Positions 1 to 10,113 of a stretch of 64,000 nt of DNA are shown in pieces. This DNA is from Torymus aiolomorphi. Taxonomy: Eukaryota; Arthropoda; Insecta; Hymenoptera; Torymidae. The first letter of the stretch is position 1. The number at the start of each line of letters is the position of its first letter. The notes beneath the pieces are model-generated. The model worked only from the letters and a program-made list of their open reading frames with translations. It did no database searches and had not been told where the DNA came from. Made by a program: the position numbers and the translations under genes. The DNA lies in assembly GCA_036365515.1 (NCBI GenBank), contig CM070876.1, positions 106,257,810-106,321,809 of the forward strand, read 5' to 3'.

Positions 1-3
1 TAA

Positions 4-732
4 ACAACAGAGAGAGAGAGGAAAGATCGGGAGGAAGACGAGAATAGAAACTTGATCCTAGTTCCAAATAAGTTGTATAGAGAGGTCGTTGGATCGCTGC
101 TATACTTGGCAAATTGCACACGACCAGATGTATCGTATGCAGTAAATGTACTAAGTAGGCACCAAATAGAGCCCACGATTATTGAATGGAATATGGCTAA
201 GAGAGTGTTACAATACTTATCAGGGACTAAAAAATACACTCTAACATTTAGAGCAGAATCAGAGGGAATAGTAGGATATTCGGATGCAAGTGTGGCTGAC
301 TGCAGAAACTCGCTAACAACTTGTGGTTTTGTGATCAAATTCTTTGGAGATTCTGTAGCTTGGAGAACACATAAACAATCATGTGTAGCTTTGTCCACTT
401 GTCAAGCGGAGTATCTTGCAATGAGCGAGGCTTGTCAAGAATTGATGTCACATAATTCTGTAAATTTTATAGTTAGACAGAACCTGTATTCTCTGATATT
501 GTACTGTGATAATATGGCAGCTCAAGTGAGTGTGAAAACGAATGGCGGAAACAAACTAAGACACATGGTAGAGAGAAAACATCATTATGTTAAAGAATGT
601 GTTAATAAAAACTATGTAGAAATATATTGGTTAGAATCAAAAGAACAACTAGCCGATATTTTCACAAAAGCATTGGAGAAAAATGCTCATAACAAATTAA
701 CATACAAAATACTTAATAAGAAGGAGGATTAA
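4..732 (+). pseudogene. Ty1/copia pol 3' end: RT C-terminus and RNase H
   Basis: This is the last part of a copia-type polyprotein and would degrade the RNA strand of the RNA/DNA hybrid during reverse transcription. What is visible is the RT C-terminal block YREVVGSLLYLANCTRPDV, then RNase H landmarks: GYSDASVAD (first Asp), ALSTCQAEYLAMSEA (catalytic Glu), LYCDNMAAQ (third Asp) and HYVKECV. The C-terminal EQLADIFTKAL is characteristic of Ty1/copia elements. Protease, integrase and most of RT lie beyond the left edge or are lost. The frame is open from about position 4, so the Met at 52 is not the true start. It is followed by a polypurine stretch and a copia-like LTR, so this is the 3' end of an element. 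Confidence 0.9.
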
Positions 733-952
733 TGTTTTTTTCTTTGTTCACAGGAGAATATGAAAGCTGGGATGATTAGTCACATGAGTGCTGACAGTCA
801 GTTGAAATCTCAGTTAGTATTTAAAAAAAAAACCGGAGTACCTGCACCAATGGCCAAAAAGAAAGTCATGCGAATTGAAAGAATCTTAGGTTTAAGGCTC
901 CTTGTTGGAGAGATAGTGTTGGAAGTTATACTACTATATATATATATATATA

Positions 953-1731
953 CGAGGGGTGTTCAAAAAGTAAGTTTCCCTGCTCCGGGAAAAAGGCAAA
1001 ACACAATTTTTAGGTTAAAGTAACATATGTATTTATTGTTTGACTTATAAACTATTTTTCTACATAGTCCCCTTGGACTTGAATACATTTTTTATATCTG
1101 TTCTCAAGCTTTGACAAACCTTGTTTATAAAAATCCGTGCCCTGTTTTTTAAAGAATAATTTAACGATGTCTTTCACTTCATCATTTGAATTGAAGTGAT
1201 GGCCACCCAAACTTTCCTTTAATTTAGGAAAAAGAAAAAAGTCACTTGGTGCGAGATCTGGAGAGTAGGGTGGGTGATCAAAAATTTCCCATTTGAATTT
1301 TTCCAGTAAGGTTTGTGTTTTTTTTTGCTGAATGAGGCCATACATTGTCGTGAAAAAGCAACACTTTTCTCGATAATTTTCCAGGACGCTTTCGTTTAAC
1401 GGCACTTTTAAGTTTATTTAGCACTTCACAGTAACGATCTGCATTTATCGTGGTACCGGATATGCACTAATTCAGTGTAAATTTCGTTGCCATTAAGCCC
1501 TTTTGCAGTTAAAAAGTGAATAACTGCACGCAACTCACAGGTGGACACGTTTTTCACAGGTGGCTCCATGGTTTCCGAGCCGGTACTGATGAAAAAAATT
1601 TTTTCGGCAGCTAAGACCGGTTCCGCTCTTATCGGTATATCCTAAACTAAAACTATGTTCGGTCCCAGCTCGCTAGATGACGCTGGGGCAAAACGGCAGA
1701 CTAGGGAAACTTACTTTTTGAACACCCCTCG
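953..1731 (-). mobile_element. Mariner element, internally deleted (779 bp)
   Basis: Perfect terminal inverted repeats begin CGAGGGGTGTTCAAAAAG and read outwards from both ends for about 29 bp. They are flanked by TA dinucleotides (951-952 and 1732-1733), the standard mariner target duplication. Mariners are about 1.3 kb, so this copy has lost about 0.5 kb. It sits inside the copia LTR and is therefore younger than that LTR. Confidence 0.95.
1052..1569 (-). pseudogene. Mariner transposase remnant (deleted, frameshifted)
   Basis: Reading begins at the ATG ending at 1569 with MEPPVKNVSTCELRAVI, which matches the N-terminal helix-turn-helix region of mariner transposases. After about 38 codons the middle of the protein, including the first catalytic Asp, is missing. 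Reading resumes with a block ending VLLFHDNVWPHSA, which carries the second catalytic Asp. A frameshift in an A-rich run follows, then DHPPYSPDLAPSDFFLFPKL (third Asp, D34D spacing) and the typical C-terminus CIQVQGDYVEK. It cannot encode an active transposase, but its intact ends could be mobilised in trans. Confidence 0.9.
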
Positions 1732-1767
1732 TATGTATGCGAGTATGGCCAACGACGGAGCCATATA

Positions 1768-1791
1768 TGTGTGTGTGTGTGTGTGTGTGTG
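1768..1791. repeat. GT microsatellite
   Basis: An uninterrupted run of TG dinucleotides inside the distal half of the copia LTR. Confidence 0.9.
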
Positions 1792-1977
1792 AGCATGTGT
1801 GGCGCAGCGAGCGCGTAAGGAGAGCGAGCGCGGTTGCCGCGCGGGCCAGATCGTTACGGTGAGCCGAAGTGTTCGGAAGTGTATTCTAGCGAGAGAGTGA
1901 ATAATGAACCAGTGTATATAGTACGGTGTTTTGTAGTTTTATTATTGATAGCCTTGCCACCTCACTTATTTCCAACA

Positions 1978-2463
1978 TATCAGAATGTCACTACAATGAT
2001 AAAGATTAATCAAATATCTTTGGTCGTGACAGTTTGAAGATATAAAGAATCTATATCCTCTATACCAAATTTCAGGAAGATTAATTGGTTTTTATTCTTG
2101 TCATCGTGTGTCAGTGAAAACGCGTTTTTTTTAAATAATTTTTTTCTCAAAAACAAATGAAGATAATCTCTTGAAATTTATACCAAATATTATCTTCAAT
2201 AAGCGTAATAAGTAAATAAAATTTTGAGTCGATAATCAAATATTTTTTGAAAAATTAACTTATGAATTATAAGAACATTTTCCATGACATACTAAAGATA
2301 ATTTGAAAATTAAAAACAGAAAACGTAGGTAGTTTAAAGATTTTTTGGTTATAAAAAAAAAAGAAAATCGATAAAAAATTAAAACCGACTATTTTTTCGG
2401 GACCAAGAGAATAAGCTTTGTCCGACGAAAATAGGTGAAATGGTTTTCGAGATATCGAGTGTT
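1978..2463. other. AT-rich stretch without recognisable features
   Basis: This is downstream of the copia LTR. It has poly-A/T runs and no convincing reading frame or repeat ends. The short ORFs here have no recognisable composition. Confidence 0.6.
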
Positions 2464-2520
2464 TACACACGCACACACGCACACACACACGAATGCACGT
2501 ACGCACACAGCACGCACGCG

Positions 2521-2565
<45 letters not shown>

Positions 2566-2571
2566 ACACAC
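2464..2571. repeat. Compound CA/CG microsatellite
   Basis: CA-rich tract interrupted by ACGC units and a short CGCGCG block. The Cys/Val-rich ORFs over it on the minus strand are repeat artefacts. Confidence 0.95.
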
Positions 2572-3454
2572 AATTTTCAAAAATTGGCGATTTCAACATT
2601 AGCGCCTTGAACTATCTTTTTGAACATTGTTGCGTAATGATGTGAGTGAGTGAGAAAGAAGATAGAGTAGAAAGAGAGGTTCGCTACCGTTCTGACGTCA
2701 CGATGAGGTGACTCGAAAGCAACCTATCCGCGTGCGTCGTTTAAAATGTAAATCGATGAGATTAGACGTGTGTGAGTAGTGTGTGTGGACGCGACCCCCC
2801 CACGAATTTCACGGTTCCCTCTCTCTGCGTCTGACTGCTGAACCGAAAGCATCGACGTGACGCTCTGCTCCGAATTCACAAAGAGTTTTTGAGGAGTTTG
2901 TAACTTCAACGAATATAGTGTTTTCCCATTTTCAAACTGTAAAGTTGTGAGATAATCATTAATTAGCCAGGTCCAACCTAATCCCGCAATTCATCCAAAT
3001 CAAAAACAAACATTTTTTCTCGAAAATTTTTGTCACCGACAAAATTTGTCAATTTTTGTTGCAAAGCTTCCTCTAAGGGGAATTAAAATAGATATAAATT
3101 TACATTTCTACTAAAAAAAATAAAATAAAAGTTAATATAGACATAACTCTATTTATCTATAAAAGTCCCTCTAAAACGATTTAAAAAAAAAAAAACTTTT
3201 CCTATATAAAAAATATATATGTACAAATATAACGTAGAAAATTAATTCAAAATTTACCAATATTACTTTTTTGATCAAGTAATGAATAAATATTTTTTTT
3301 AAAATAAAAATTTTTCATCGATTTATCAATTGATTATCAATTTCTATCAATTAATATATATCATATTTTCCCGCTTACAACACATGCGCTATCTCTATAC
3401 CATTACACCGTAACTCTAAGGGTGTCTCTATAACCTTGCGCGTGCATATGCCCT
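2572..3454. other. Non-coding, AT-rich, nothing recognised
   Basis: Contains A/T homopolymer runs and a moderately GC-rich block around 2640-2900, but no supported gene, RNA or transposon end. Confidence 0.5.
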
Positions 3455-3547
3455 CCCGTGTATCAGGTATACCTATATATAGTTCTCTCCTATAAGGTAA
3501 ACCTATATATAGCGCTCCCCTATATATAGGTATACCTTATACACGGC
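3455..3547. repeat. Imperfect 28-bp inverted repeat (hairpin)
   Basis: Arms 3455-3482 and 3520-3547 (left arm starts CCCGTGTATCAGGTATACC) are reverse complements at about 26 of 28 positions, with a 37-bp spacer that repeats the TATATATAG motif. This could be a small MITE or an extruding palindrome. No target duplication is evident. Confidence 0.75.
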
Positions 3548-3889
3548 GAGCGCACACACGCGCGCTGCACGGTTGTAGAAAATCCCTATAGGGCATTTGC
3601 GCATGCGCCAAAAATTCGAGATTTCGAGATATTCGAGATATTCGAGAAAAAATCAACATGGCGTCGCAACATGGCGTCGATTATGCCAAGGATGCATTTT
3701 TTATAGAGGGATACAGAAAAAAAACTTAGATACTTGCCTTATTTTATACTTTCGTAGAAAGTGTTATTAAAAATACTATTTGTACAAGGAGAAAGGGGAA
3801 AAGAGAGATCCTTTATACAAATGAACTACTGGGTATTGATAGGCGGCCGGACGGACGGACGGACATTTTGGCTTTTTAATATATGGTAG
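3548..3889. other. Spacer with short direct repeats
   Basis: Holds a few copies of ATTCGAGAT-type units (about 3617-3645), a doubled AACATGGCGTCG motif (3656-3680) and a short GGAC tandem (3848-3864). No gene is supported. Confidence 0.5.
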
Positions 3890-4190
3890 ATGTGATATAA
3901 ATTTTTCAAATATCATTTCTAGCTAACGATTAAATTGTAGAAAAGGCAGTGGTTTAGAAAAGCTATAGCGTTGAAAAGTGAGCTAAAAATTGTATAGGAA
4001 TGAATGTTTTAGTTAAAAGTACCTTTACAATTTTATGCAATCTGTTTTCAATTTATATAAACGCAAATTGTTGTGATATTTTTTTTCGAAATTAATTCCT
4101 TTCGTATTCTGCGTAGCTCACGTTCGGAATTTATCGGATTCGGAAAATATTTTAAACGGTAGTATATTTTCTGAGAAAATATCCATGTAA
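3890..4190 (+). repeat. Dispersed repeat, copy A
   Basis: This roughly 300-bp AT-rich stretch recurs in the same orientation at 5450-5780, sharing blocks such as TAGAAAAGCTATA, TATAGGAATGAATGTT and CGTTCGGAATTTA. A partial third copy of its 3' part follows at 4225-4340. Copies A and B flank the PSMD1 exon. Confidence 0.75.
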
Positions 4191-4403
4191 AATTTTACCA
4201 TTCTGATAAAATACCTCGGCCCCCCTTCCGGTTCCGAATTTACAGTATCGGATTCGGAAATTTTTTTAAACGATATTATATTTTCTGAGAAAATACCCTT
4301 CTAACATTTTGCAAATTCTTATAAAATACCCGCATAATAACATATTGAATATTTTAATTATACTACTATTTTTGCATTTATAATTTTTGAAATTTAATTT
4401 TAG

Positions 4404-4592
4404 ATGGTCAGGCATGGTGGTTGCTTAGGATTAGGTCTAGCGGCTATGGGATCTCACCGGCAAGATGTTTATGAACAATTGAAATTCAATCTTTATCAAG
4501 ATGATGCTGTGACTGGTGAAGCTGCTGGGATTGCCATGGGCATGGTTATGTTAGGTTCAAAATCAACACAAGCTATTGAAGATATGGTTGCG
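4404..4592 (+). CDS. PSMD1: Single exon of 26S proteasome subunit Rpn2/PSMD1
   Basis: This encodes 63 residues of the largest non-ATPase lid/base scaffold subunit of the 26S proteasome, which organises the regulatory particle and docks ubiquitin receptors. The translation [15 protein letters not shown], then [20 protein letters not shown], then [15 protein letters not shown] is a near-verbatim stretch of the conserved proteasome/cyclosome repeat (PC-repeat) toroid of Rpn2. The exon is bounded by a polypyrimidine-like TTTAATTTTAG acceptor ending at 4403 and a GT donor (GCG then GTAATA) at 4593. The ATG at 4404 is an internal methionine codon, not the gene start. I cannot see any other PSMD1 exon in the window, so this is either an exon inside very long introns or a captured fragment. 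Confidence 0.9.
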
Positions 4593-5449
4593 GTAATAAA
4601 ATATTTTAAATTCTATAAATTTATATTAAATTTAATTTTTTTTCTTTCAGTATCGATGTGCGAAAACAAAACACTTACTTTTCGTAGTTTGATTGTGGTT
4701 CAATATAAAAACGTTACAGAATCTATTGTAATTCGGTGTATTAAGGGGGAAGCCTTATTTTTATGTTAAAAAACACGATTTGCTTTCATTAAAGCTGTAT
4801 TTTTTTATTTATACATTGAAAACAATACTACCTATTAAAAAACACAAAAATCAACATTTTAAGACCTGAATGACTCCTCTATCTTGATTTGGAATTTTGT
4901 AATAGCCACTTTATTTTAACACTATTCTTTGCATATTAGCTCAGTTTTCGTAAAGTTTCTCTGGAACCGGTTAAGCAAAAAAGCTGAAATTTCTTGCAGA
5001 TCTTCCTAATATGTTTTCTAAGTAATTAAACGCGGTAGATTTCGAAAAAGGTAAATATTTATCATAATTTTACACCTTTAATAGATTTTTCATTATTATT
5101 CAATTATTATTAATGTTTTTTGACCTATTGTTATATATTACAATTAATAATCATCTGATTTTCAAAATCTGCCCTGCTTAATTAGTGAAGGAGCATATCA
5201 AAAAGTTCTTAAAAATACTAATAGAATAGCTTAAAAACAAATTTTGAATATAGTACTTGCATTGCGAGGGGGGTGGGGTATTTTATTTGAATGGTTAAAT
5301 GTTAGATCGGTATTTTCTCAGAAAAGTGAAAAAACCAATTAGATTATCTTATAATAGAAGGGTAAATTTTCCGTCTGTTCAAAATGTATAATAAATAAAA
5401 TTCGAAATAATTTGAGAGAAGAGGGCCATAATATTTTCTTTAACTTATT
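4593..5449. other. Putative intron sequence
   Basis: AT-rich, low-complexity DNA after the PSMD1 exon donor. The continuing reading frame past 4592 is intron read-through. Nothing else is recognised. Confidence 0.5.
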
Positions 5450-5780
5450 TTTATATGATATGTGGTATCAATTTTTTGAATCTCATTTCTACCGAACAAT
5501 TAAATTGTAGCAAATTTAGAAAAGCTATAACCTTGACAAATGAGCTAAAATCGTATAGGAATGAATGTTCTGGATTTTGCGAAATTTTATTTTTTTTAGT
5601 TAAAAGTATCTTTATAATGTTATTCAATTCTGTTTTCAATTTATATAAATGCAAAATTTCTGATATTTTTTTCGAAAGTAATTCCTATCGTATCTGAATA
5701 GCTCCCGTTCGGAATTTACAGTATCGAATTCGGAAAATATTTTAAAGGGCAGTATATTTCCGGAGAAAATATCCATCTAC
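5450..5780 (+). repeat. Dispersed repeat, copy B
   Basis: Direct-orientation relative of 3890-4190, about 1.56 kb downstream. Similarity runs through the block ending CCCGTTCGGAATTTACAG and the ATATTTTAAA-rich tail. The two opposing 67-80-codon ORFs over it are not supported as genes. Confidence 0.75.
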
Positions 5781-5789
5781 TTACTTTAG

Positions 5790-5900
5790 CATTGCCATTG
5801 TTCTTTGACCTTCTAATGTCCATCGAGAAGTAAACACAGAGAATGCATTTTATCTCACAGTTCTGTATTCAGATACTTTAGGAGAATCTGCTATGGAAAC
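5790..5900 (+). other. Candidate exon, gene not recognised
   Basis: An acceptor-like TTACTTTAG ends at 5789 and a good donor (C then GTAAGC) follows at 5901. From 5809 one frame is open to the donor and reads protein-like, including NTENAFYLTVLYSDTLGESA. However, an in-frame TGA at 5806-5808 lies between it and the acceptor, so either a nearer acceptor is used or this is a decayed exon. I do not recognise the protein. It lies directly after repeat copy B, as the PSMD1 exon follows copy A. Confidence 0.3.
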
Positions 5901-6204
5901 GTAAGCACCAGAATACCTAAAATTTAGAAGAAATATAGATACATAAAAACGATTTAGTTGTAAAAAGTACTAAAAAGTATTGTAGTGGAATTGGTAATAA
6001 TACTATTTTAAGGTGAAAATAGACATAGCACAATACGTGGGCTGTGCTCCGAATTATTTTCAGTAACGATAAGCGCACATATATAGGTATATGTCTGACT
6101 GCATAGACTCACTATGTGATTCATCAAAATATAAATACGATTTGTAATACGACAAATTATGAAATTTTAAGTTTAAACTGTATTTATGTTAACTTAAATT
6201 ATAA
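5901..6204. other. AT-rich spacer
   Basis: No gene or repeat recognised between the candidate exon and the Helitron remnant. Confidence 0.5.
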
Positions 6205-7100
6205 ATGTCATTATTACTAAACTTCATTTCTTTCACTGCAACTTATCCAGTATACAAAAGAAGAAATGATGGAAAAATTATATTTTCATTACAAAGAATT
6301 CCAGACAATCGTTTTGTTGTGCCATATAACCCGTATTTATTGCTTAAACTTCGCTGCCATATCAATATTGAAGTTTGCAATACAATTAATTCTATAAAAT
6401 ATTTATTCAAAGACTTTTATAAAGGCCCGGATACAGCCATAATATGTTTAAGTAATTCAGAAAATACAATAGAGAACTAGACATACTCTGAATTATGACT
6501 TTTTTGTATTCTAAGTTAAAGCTTATGATAAATAGTTCAATTTACCAAAACGTTTGGTATTTTATTCTGTACATATTATTTTATAACATTTTTAAATTAC
6601 TTCGATTTTGAATTGCATTTTCAAGTGGTTTGATGATCACGTGGTTAAGTGCCCCTCTATCAGTGCCACCATCGGCAGGTCGTAAATTACAGAGGTAAGT
6701 AATTTAGTGCAGCAAAGTAGGATGGTGGCGTTGAATGGAGGGCATTCCGCACAGCTGATTTGGAACCACGTGGCTTCTCAGTTGATCTTTTGAAATATTA
6801 TTTATCTTAAAGCTCTACTAGTAATTCGTTTAAAAAACGAAATATTGCACATAATAAAAACTGTCTTGAGAATGTTATGATTTATACCAATATTATCGTT
6901 TACACCTATAAACAAAATCTTGTCTAATTCCCTATTGCAGATCATGCAGATATCTCAGTAAGAAACACTGCTTCTGAATCTGATTGTACCACGCAAAAAC
7001 TAAATTAAGATGAAATAGAACAATATGTATCTGCGAGGTATATATGTCCGCGAGAAGCAAGGTATCGGATTTATAATTTCATATTACACGATCAATCACA
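6205..7100 (+). pseudogene. Helitron helicase-like N-terminal domain fragments
   Basis: The 6205-6480 block contains DNRFVVPYNPYLLLKLRCHI, then EVCNTINSIKYLFKDFYKGP, a highly conserved stretch in the protein N-terminal to Helitron Rep/helicase. A second block at about 7005-7100 reads DEIEQYVSARYICPREARYR then YNFILHDQSHII, which matches the next conserved segment of the same family. In Helitrons this region belongs to the large protein that nicks and unwinds DNA for rolling-circle transposition. Several hundred bases between the blocks have decayed. Both blocks are in the same orientation as the downstream helicase pieces. Confidence 0.75.
6630..6795. repeat. Imperfect hairpin within Helitron remnant
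   Basis: An arm starting ATCACGTGGTTAAGTGCCCC is mirrored by a segment ending GAACCACGTGG, with an inner pairing of GTGCCACCATC (6664-6674) and GATGGTGGCGT (6721-6731). Pairing is imperfect. It may be a small non-autonomous element or a structured RNA. No expression signal is seen. Confidence 0.5.
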
Positions 7101-7117
7101 TATTATATGTGATATAG

Positions 7118-7291
7118 TTACAACTGGACGTACGACTCTAGCTCGGGTCCGAGCACTTGGTCGATGAGCCGCTGGAAGGTAGCGGGCGCGTTCGTCAGCC
7201 CATACGGCATCCGCCGGAACTGGTATAACCCCATTTCCAGCACCGTAAAGGCGGTAATCGGACGCGCCTCTTCCGCTAGCGGCATCTGGTA
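7118..7291 (-). pseudogene. Gypsy reverse transcriptase fragment
   Basis: Reads PLAEEARPITAFTV, then QFRRMPYGLTNAPATFQRLI, then DQVLGPELE, a central RT block just before the catalytic YxDD box, which is missing. The wording is almost identical to the gypsy element at 15.3-24.5 kb, so it is the same family. It ends at a Harbinger-type terminal repeat. A piece of the same RT lies on the opposite strand beyond that element, so an inversion has also happened here. Confidence 0.85.
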
Positions 7292-8059
7292 GGGTGAATG
7301 TACATAAGCGCCGCGCTGCGCGGTTCTCTGCTTGCCCTGGTCCATAGTTCCGTTTCTATATTCCATTGCTAATGGTACAATTCTATAGATCTATGTCATA
7401 CATCTATCATTTTCATGGTCATGATCATAATTGAAGCCAAACTAAAAAAAATTAGAAAAATGTATAATTTCATTAAAGTTATTGAAATTGTTAAAAAAAT
7501 TAAGAAAAAAGAAACAACAATCTTGCAGAAGGTGGTGGGTTCGACCACATTTAGCAATACCTCAAAGAAATATTCATAGTGCTTATAGCACTTTATTTAA
7601 ATATTTTGCATTAAAGGATCATGAAGAGTTTTATAGATTTATTAACATGAGTTTTAATCAATTTCATCATTTATTTGAACTGGCTAAAGGACATCTCATT
7701 ATCGCCTAATTCCATCTTATTCATCAATAGCTTCATTTTTCAATGTTCTAATCAATTTTATAATTCATAGTATATCATATCAATTGGATCCTGTGTTTTC
7801 TTTCTCGGCTTAAAATACTTTTCTTCTTGAACTGTCCGTCATCTAAACTATCCCTTTATTTATTTAACTTTTCATTTTGGAGCATATACACATCGTCCGT
7901 GATTTATAAATATCATAGACATGCAACTGCTCATTTTTTTTTAAGAATATACGAATGGAGCGGAACGGCAGAGCTAAGCTTCAGCGCAGCGGCAGCACGG
8001 CGCAGCACGGCGCGGTGCAGCGCAGTGCAACGAAGCGCGGCGCTTATGTACATTCACCC
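7292..8059 (+). mobile_element. Harbinger-type DNA element (768 bp)
   Basis: Perfect 26-bp terminal inverted repeats (GGGTGAATGTACATAAGCGC... at 7292-7317 and its complement at 8034-8059) enclose a HARBI1-like transposase fragment. The right subterminal region (about 7965-8033) is a GC-rich run of GCAGC/GCACGGC units. Flanking trinucleotides differ (GTA versus GCA), so the expected 3-bp target duplication is not confirmed. It lies between two gypsy RT fragments. Confidence 0.65.
7482..7709 (+). pseudogene. HARBI1-like transposase N-terminal fragment
   Basis: The frame contains RRWWVRPHLAIPQRN, then EEFYRFINMSFNQFHHLFEL, matching the conserved N-terminal block of PIF/Harbinger nucleases (a RRWWVRP motif followed by F.RM...F..LL). 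The DDE catalytic domain is absent: the ORF stops after 75 codons, compared with about 350 in intact transposases. It lies inside the inverted repeats at 7292/8059, consistent with an internally deleted Harbinger. Confidence 0.7.
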
Positions 8060-8135
8060 GCATAGGAGATTCATACCGAATTATGCCACCATCGCCGAGC
8101 CATTCACCAACCTAACCCTCTCCCTAACTGCACTC
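8060..8135 (+). pseudogene. Small gypsy RT fragment
   Basis: Reads RRFIPNYATIAEPFTNLT, the segment of gypsy pol between RT and RNase H (compare the FIPNYATIAEP block at about 19.77 kb, minus strand). It is in the opposite orientation to the fragment at 7118-7291. Confidence 0.75.
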
Positions 8136-8164
8136 CGTTACAATAGATTAGCTGTTCATCTTAA

Positions 8165-8943
8165 AGATGTGTAATATGTATATTTCAAGCATGGCTATAA
8201 GAAAGAAATGCTCAATAAAAATCTTGGTACAACATTATGGCATGGGTCGATTTAAATACCATTGACTATGATGAGCAATATGTAAATTTCAAGCATGGTT
8301 CTGAGAAAGAAATGATCAATGAAAATCTTGGTCAACCATTTGTAAATACATTGACTATAATGCAAAACACTATTTATACAGCGAAATTCCTAATCATTAC
8401 GTTTTCAATAAAAATTCAAAGACGTGGAATCGTAGAAAAAAATTGTGGAAACCAGTTTTAAGTAGAATGTATTTTCTCATCCCTAAGGATCGAGAACGTT
8501 TTTATTTGAGATTTGTTACATACTCGTGGCGCTGCGTGTTTCGAAGATGTAAGAACTGTTGGAAACAAAATGTTCACGACGTTTGATAAAAACAGAAAAA
8601 TGGGATAATAGTTTAAGTGAAGCGGTACATTTTCAATTTCCTAATGCATTATATCAACTTTGTAGTTTCATTTTGATTTTTCATAATCCTATAAATGCAT
8701 GAAAGTTATACGATTAATATAAATCGTATTTTTTAAATCCAAAACTACATGAAACAATTGCTGAAAAAAAATGCATTGAAATTAATTAACAGTACATTAT
8801 CACTTCATGGTTTTTCTATACAAGATTTTGGATTACCAAATATTTCAATTGACTTACGGGAATCTAATGATGACATGGATGATGACATATGTACTCAAAC
8901 TCTTATCAATGAGATGAACTTGATACAAGAATTCGATCGTTAA
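8165..8943 (+). pseudogene. Helitron Rep/helicase central fragments
   Basis: The fragments YSEIPNHYVFNKNSKTW and ISKD-like LIPKDRERFYLRF (about 8375-8515), then EDVRTVGNKMFTTF (8535-8580), WDNSLSEAVHFQFPNALYQL (about 8602-8660) and HGFSIQDFGLP (about 8800-8840) follow the order of the Helitron protein between Rep and the Pif1-type helicase. A 55-bp piece is duplicated at 8168-8225 and 8280-8335 (shared TTTCAAGCATGG). Frameshifts separate the pieces. Confidence 0.8.
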
Positions 8944-8999
8944 ACTATTGGCAACACCAAATATTTACTGAAATTACAAAAGCGGTTTTATGCGACAAT

Positions 9000-10030
9000 G
9001 AAAAAACAAACTATTTTTTATTGTCGGTCCTGGTGGAATTGGCAGAAGTTATTTATTAAATACTTTCACCATGTTTTTAAATAATAAAAATTATCATAAA
9101 TTATCAGTTGCTTAGACTGGTATTGCTGCAAATCTGTTAATAAATGGAAGAACGGCTCATACTACCTTTTAATTACCTCCTCATATAAGCAAACGATCAA
9201 CATGTAATGTTTCGCAAAATTCAACGTATGCAAATTATGGCAAGAGTATAGATGTATTCATTTGGGATGAAAATTCTATGACTAACAAATATGCGTTTGA
9301 TACGGTAGATAGATTGTTTAAAGATTTGTGTCAAAATATCAAACGATTTCGTGGTAAAGTAATAATTGTTTTTGGTTATTTTGGGCAAGCATTACGAATT
9401 GTGCGTCATGCTAATAGAGCTCAAGTAGTAAAATCTTCTGTAAACAGTTGTAAAATATGGTTACAAAAATGGCTTTTAAATGTTGGAGACTGACAATATT
9501 CTACAAAATTTGAAAGAAATAATAGCCTTTTAGAAATACCACCTAATTTTGTATCTAATGGTGATATAAGTTTTAAAATTTTTGCAAACAAAATTGATTA
9601 ATTTTCCGTTTGACACTTCTATGAGAAATAAAGTAATTTTATGCCCTACAAATAACCAGGTTCTTAAAATGAATAATGAAATATTAAATCGACTAAATTG
9701 GGACTGCAAAGAATATTTAGGTAGTGATACTTAAATATTCTTATGTAGATCGTAAAAATGGGTGTTTCCAAAACTCTATAACAATTGAATTTGTCAATTC
9801 GAAAACTGAAAACGGCTTGCCACCACATAAACTAATTTTGAAGATAGATGCTATTATAATTTTATTAAGAAATTTAAATTTGGAAGATGGTCTCTCTTAT
9901 CGAACGAAATTAATTGTTAGATATTTAGGAGAATATATAATAAAAGCAAAAATAATTATTGGAAATAAAGCTATTACAGTTTTAATACCACGAATAGATT
10001 TGAGCCCTGCAAAAGAAGAAATATTAGATT
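9000..10030 (+). pseudogene. Helitron Pif1-type helicase domain, degenerate
   Basis: The Walker A motif survives only as VGPGGIGRSYLLN (about 9022-9060); the catalytic Lys of GKS/T is replaced by Arg. A Walker B-like DVFIWDENSM follows (about 9252-9280), then VIIVFGYFGQALRIVRHAN, corresponding to the GGDFRQ motif of Pif1 helicases, and NGLPPHKLILKIDAIIILLR (about 9810-9875), the OB-like stretch near the C-terminus. In a live Helitron this domain unwinds DNA during rolling-circle replication. Multiple stops make it non-functional. Confidence 0.85.
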
Positions 10031-10113
10031 CTGAGGCCAAAATCAGCTAAAAAAAAGAAAAATGTTGTTTAAACAATATCCAATATATATATACTGTAAA
10101 TATACACTATTTC

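Larger units (their letters stand above)
917..1977 (+). repeat. copia 3' LTR, split by a mariner insertion
   Basis: The LTR starts TGTTGGAAGTTATA at 917, directly after the purine-rich tract GGAGAGATAG (907-916), and ends TTCCAACA at 1977. It therefore has the TG...CA ends and short inverted termini TGTTGGAA/TTCCAACA expected of copia LTRs. Without the mariner and its duplicated TA it would be about 280 bp. The left LTR is outside the window, so the assignment rests on position and termini only. The 733-906 stretch between pol and the tract is untranslated 3' sequence. Confidence 0.7.

Noticed and set aside
2724..2909. 61-codon minus-strand ORF
   Set aside because: No recognisable features; typical length for random open frames.
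4593..4769. Extension of the PSMD1 reading frame beyond 4592
   Set aside because: Composition changes abruptly to intron-like AT-rich sequence directly at a GT donor.
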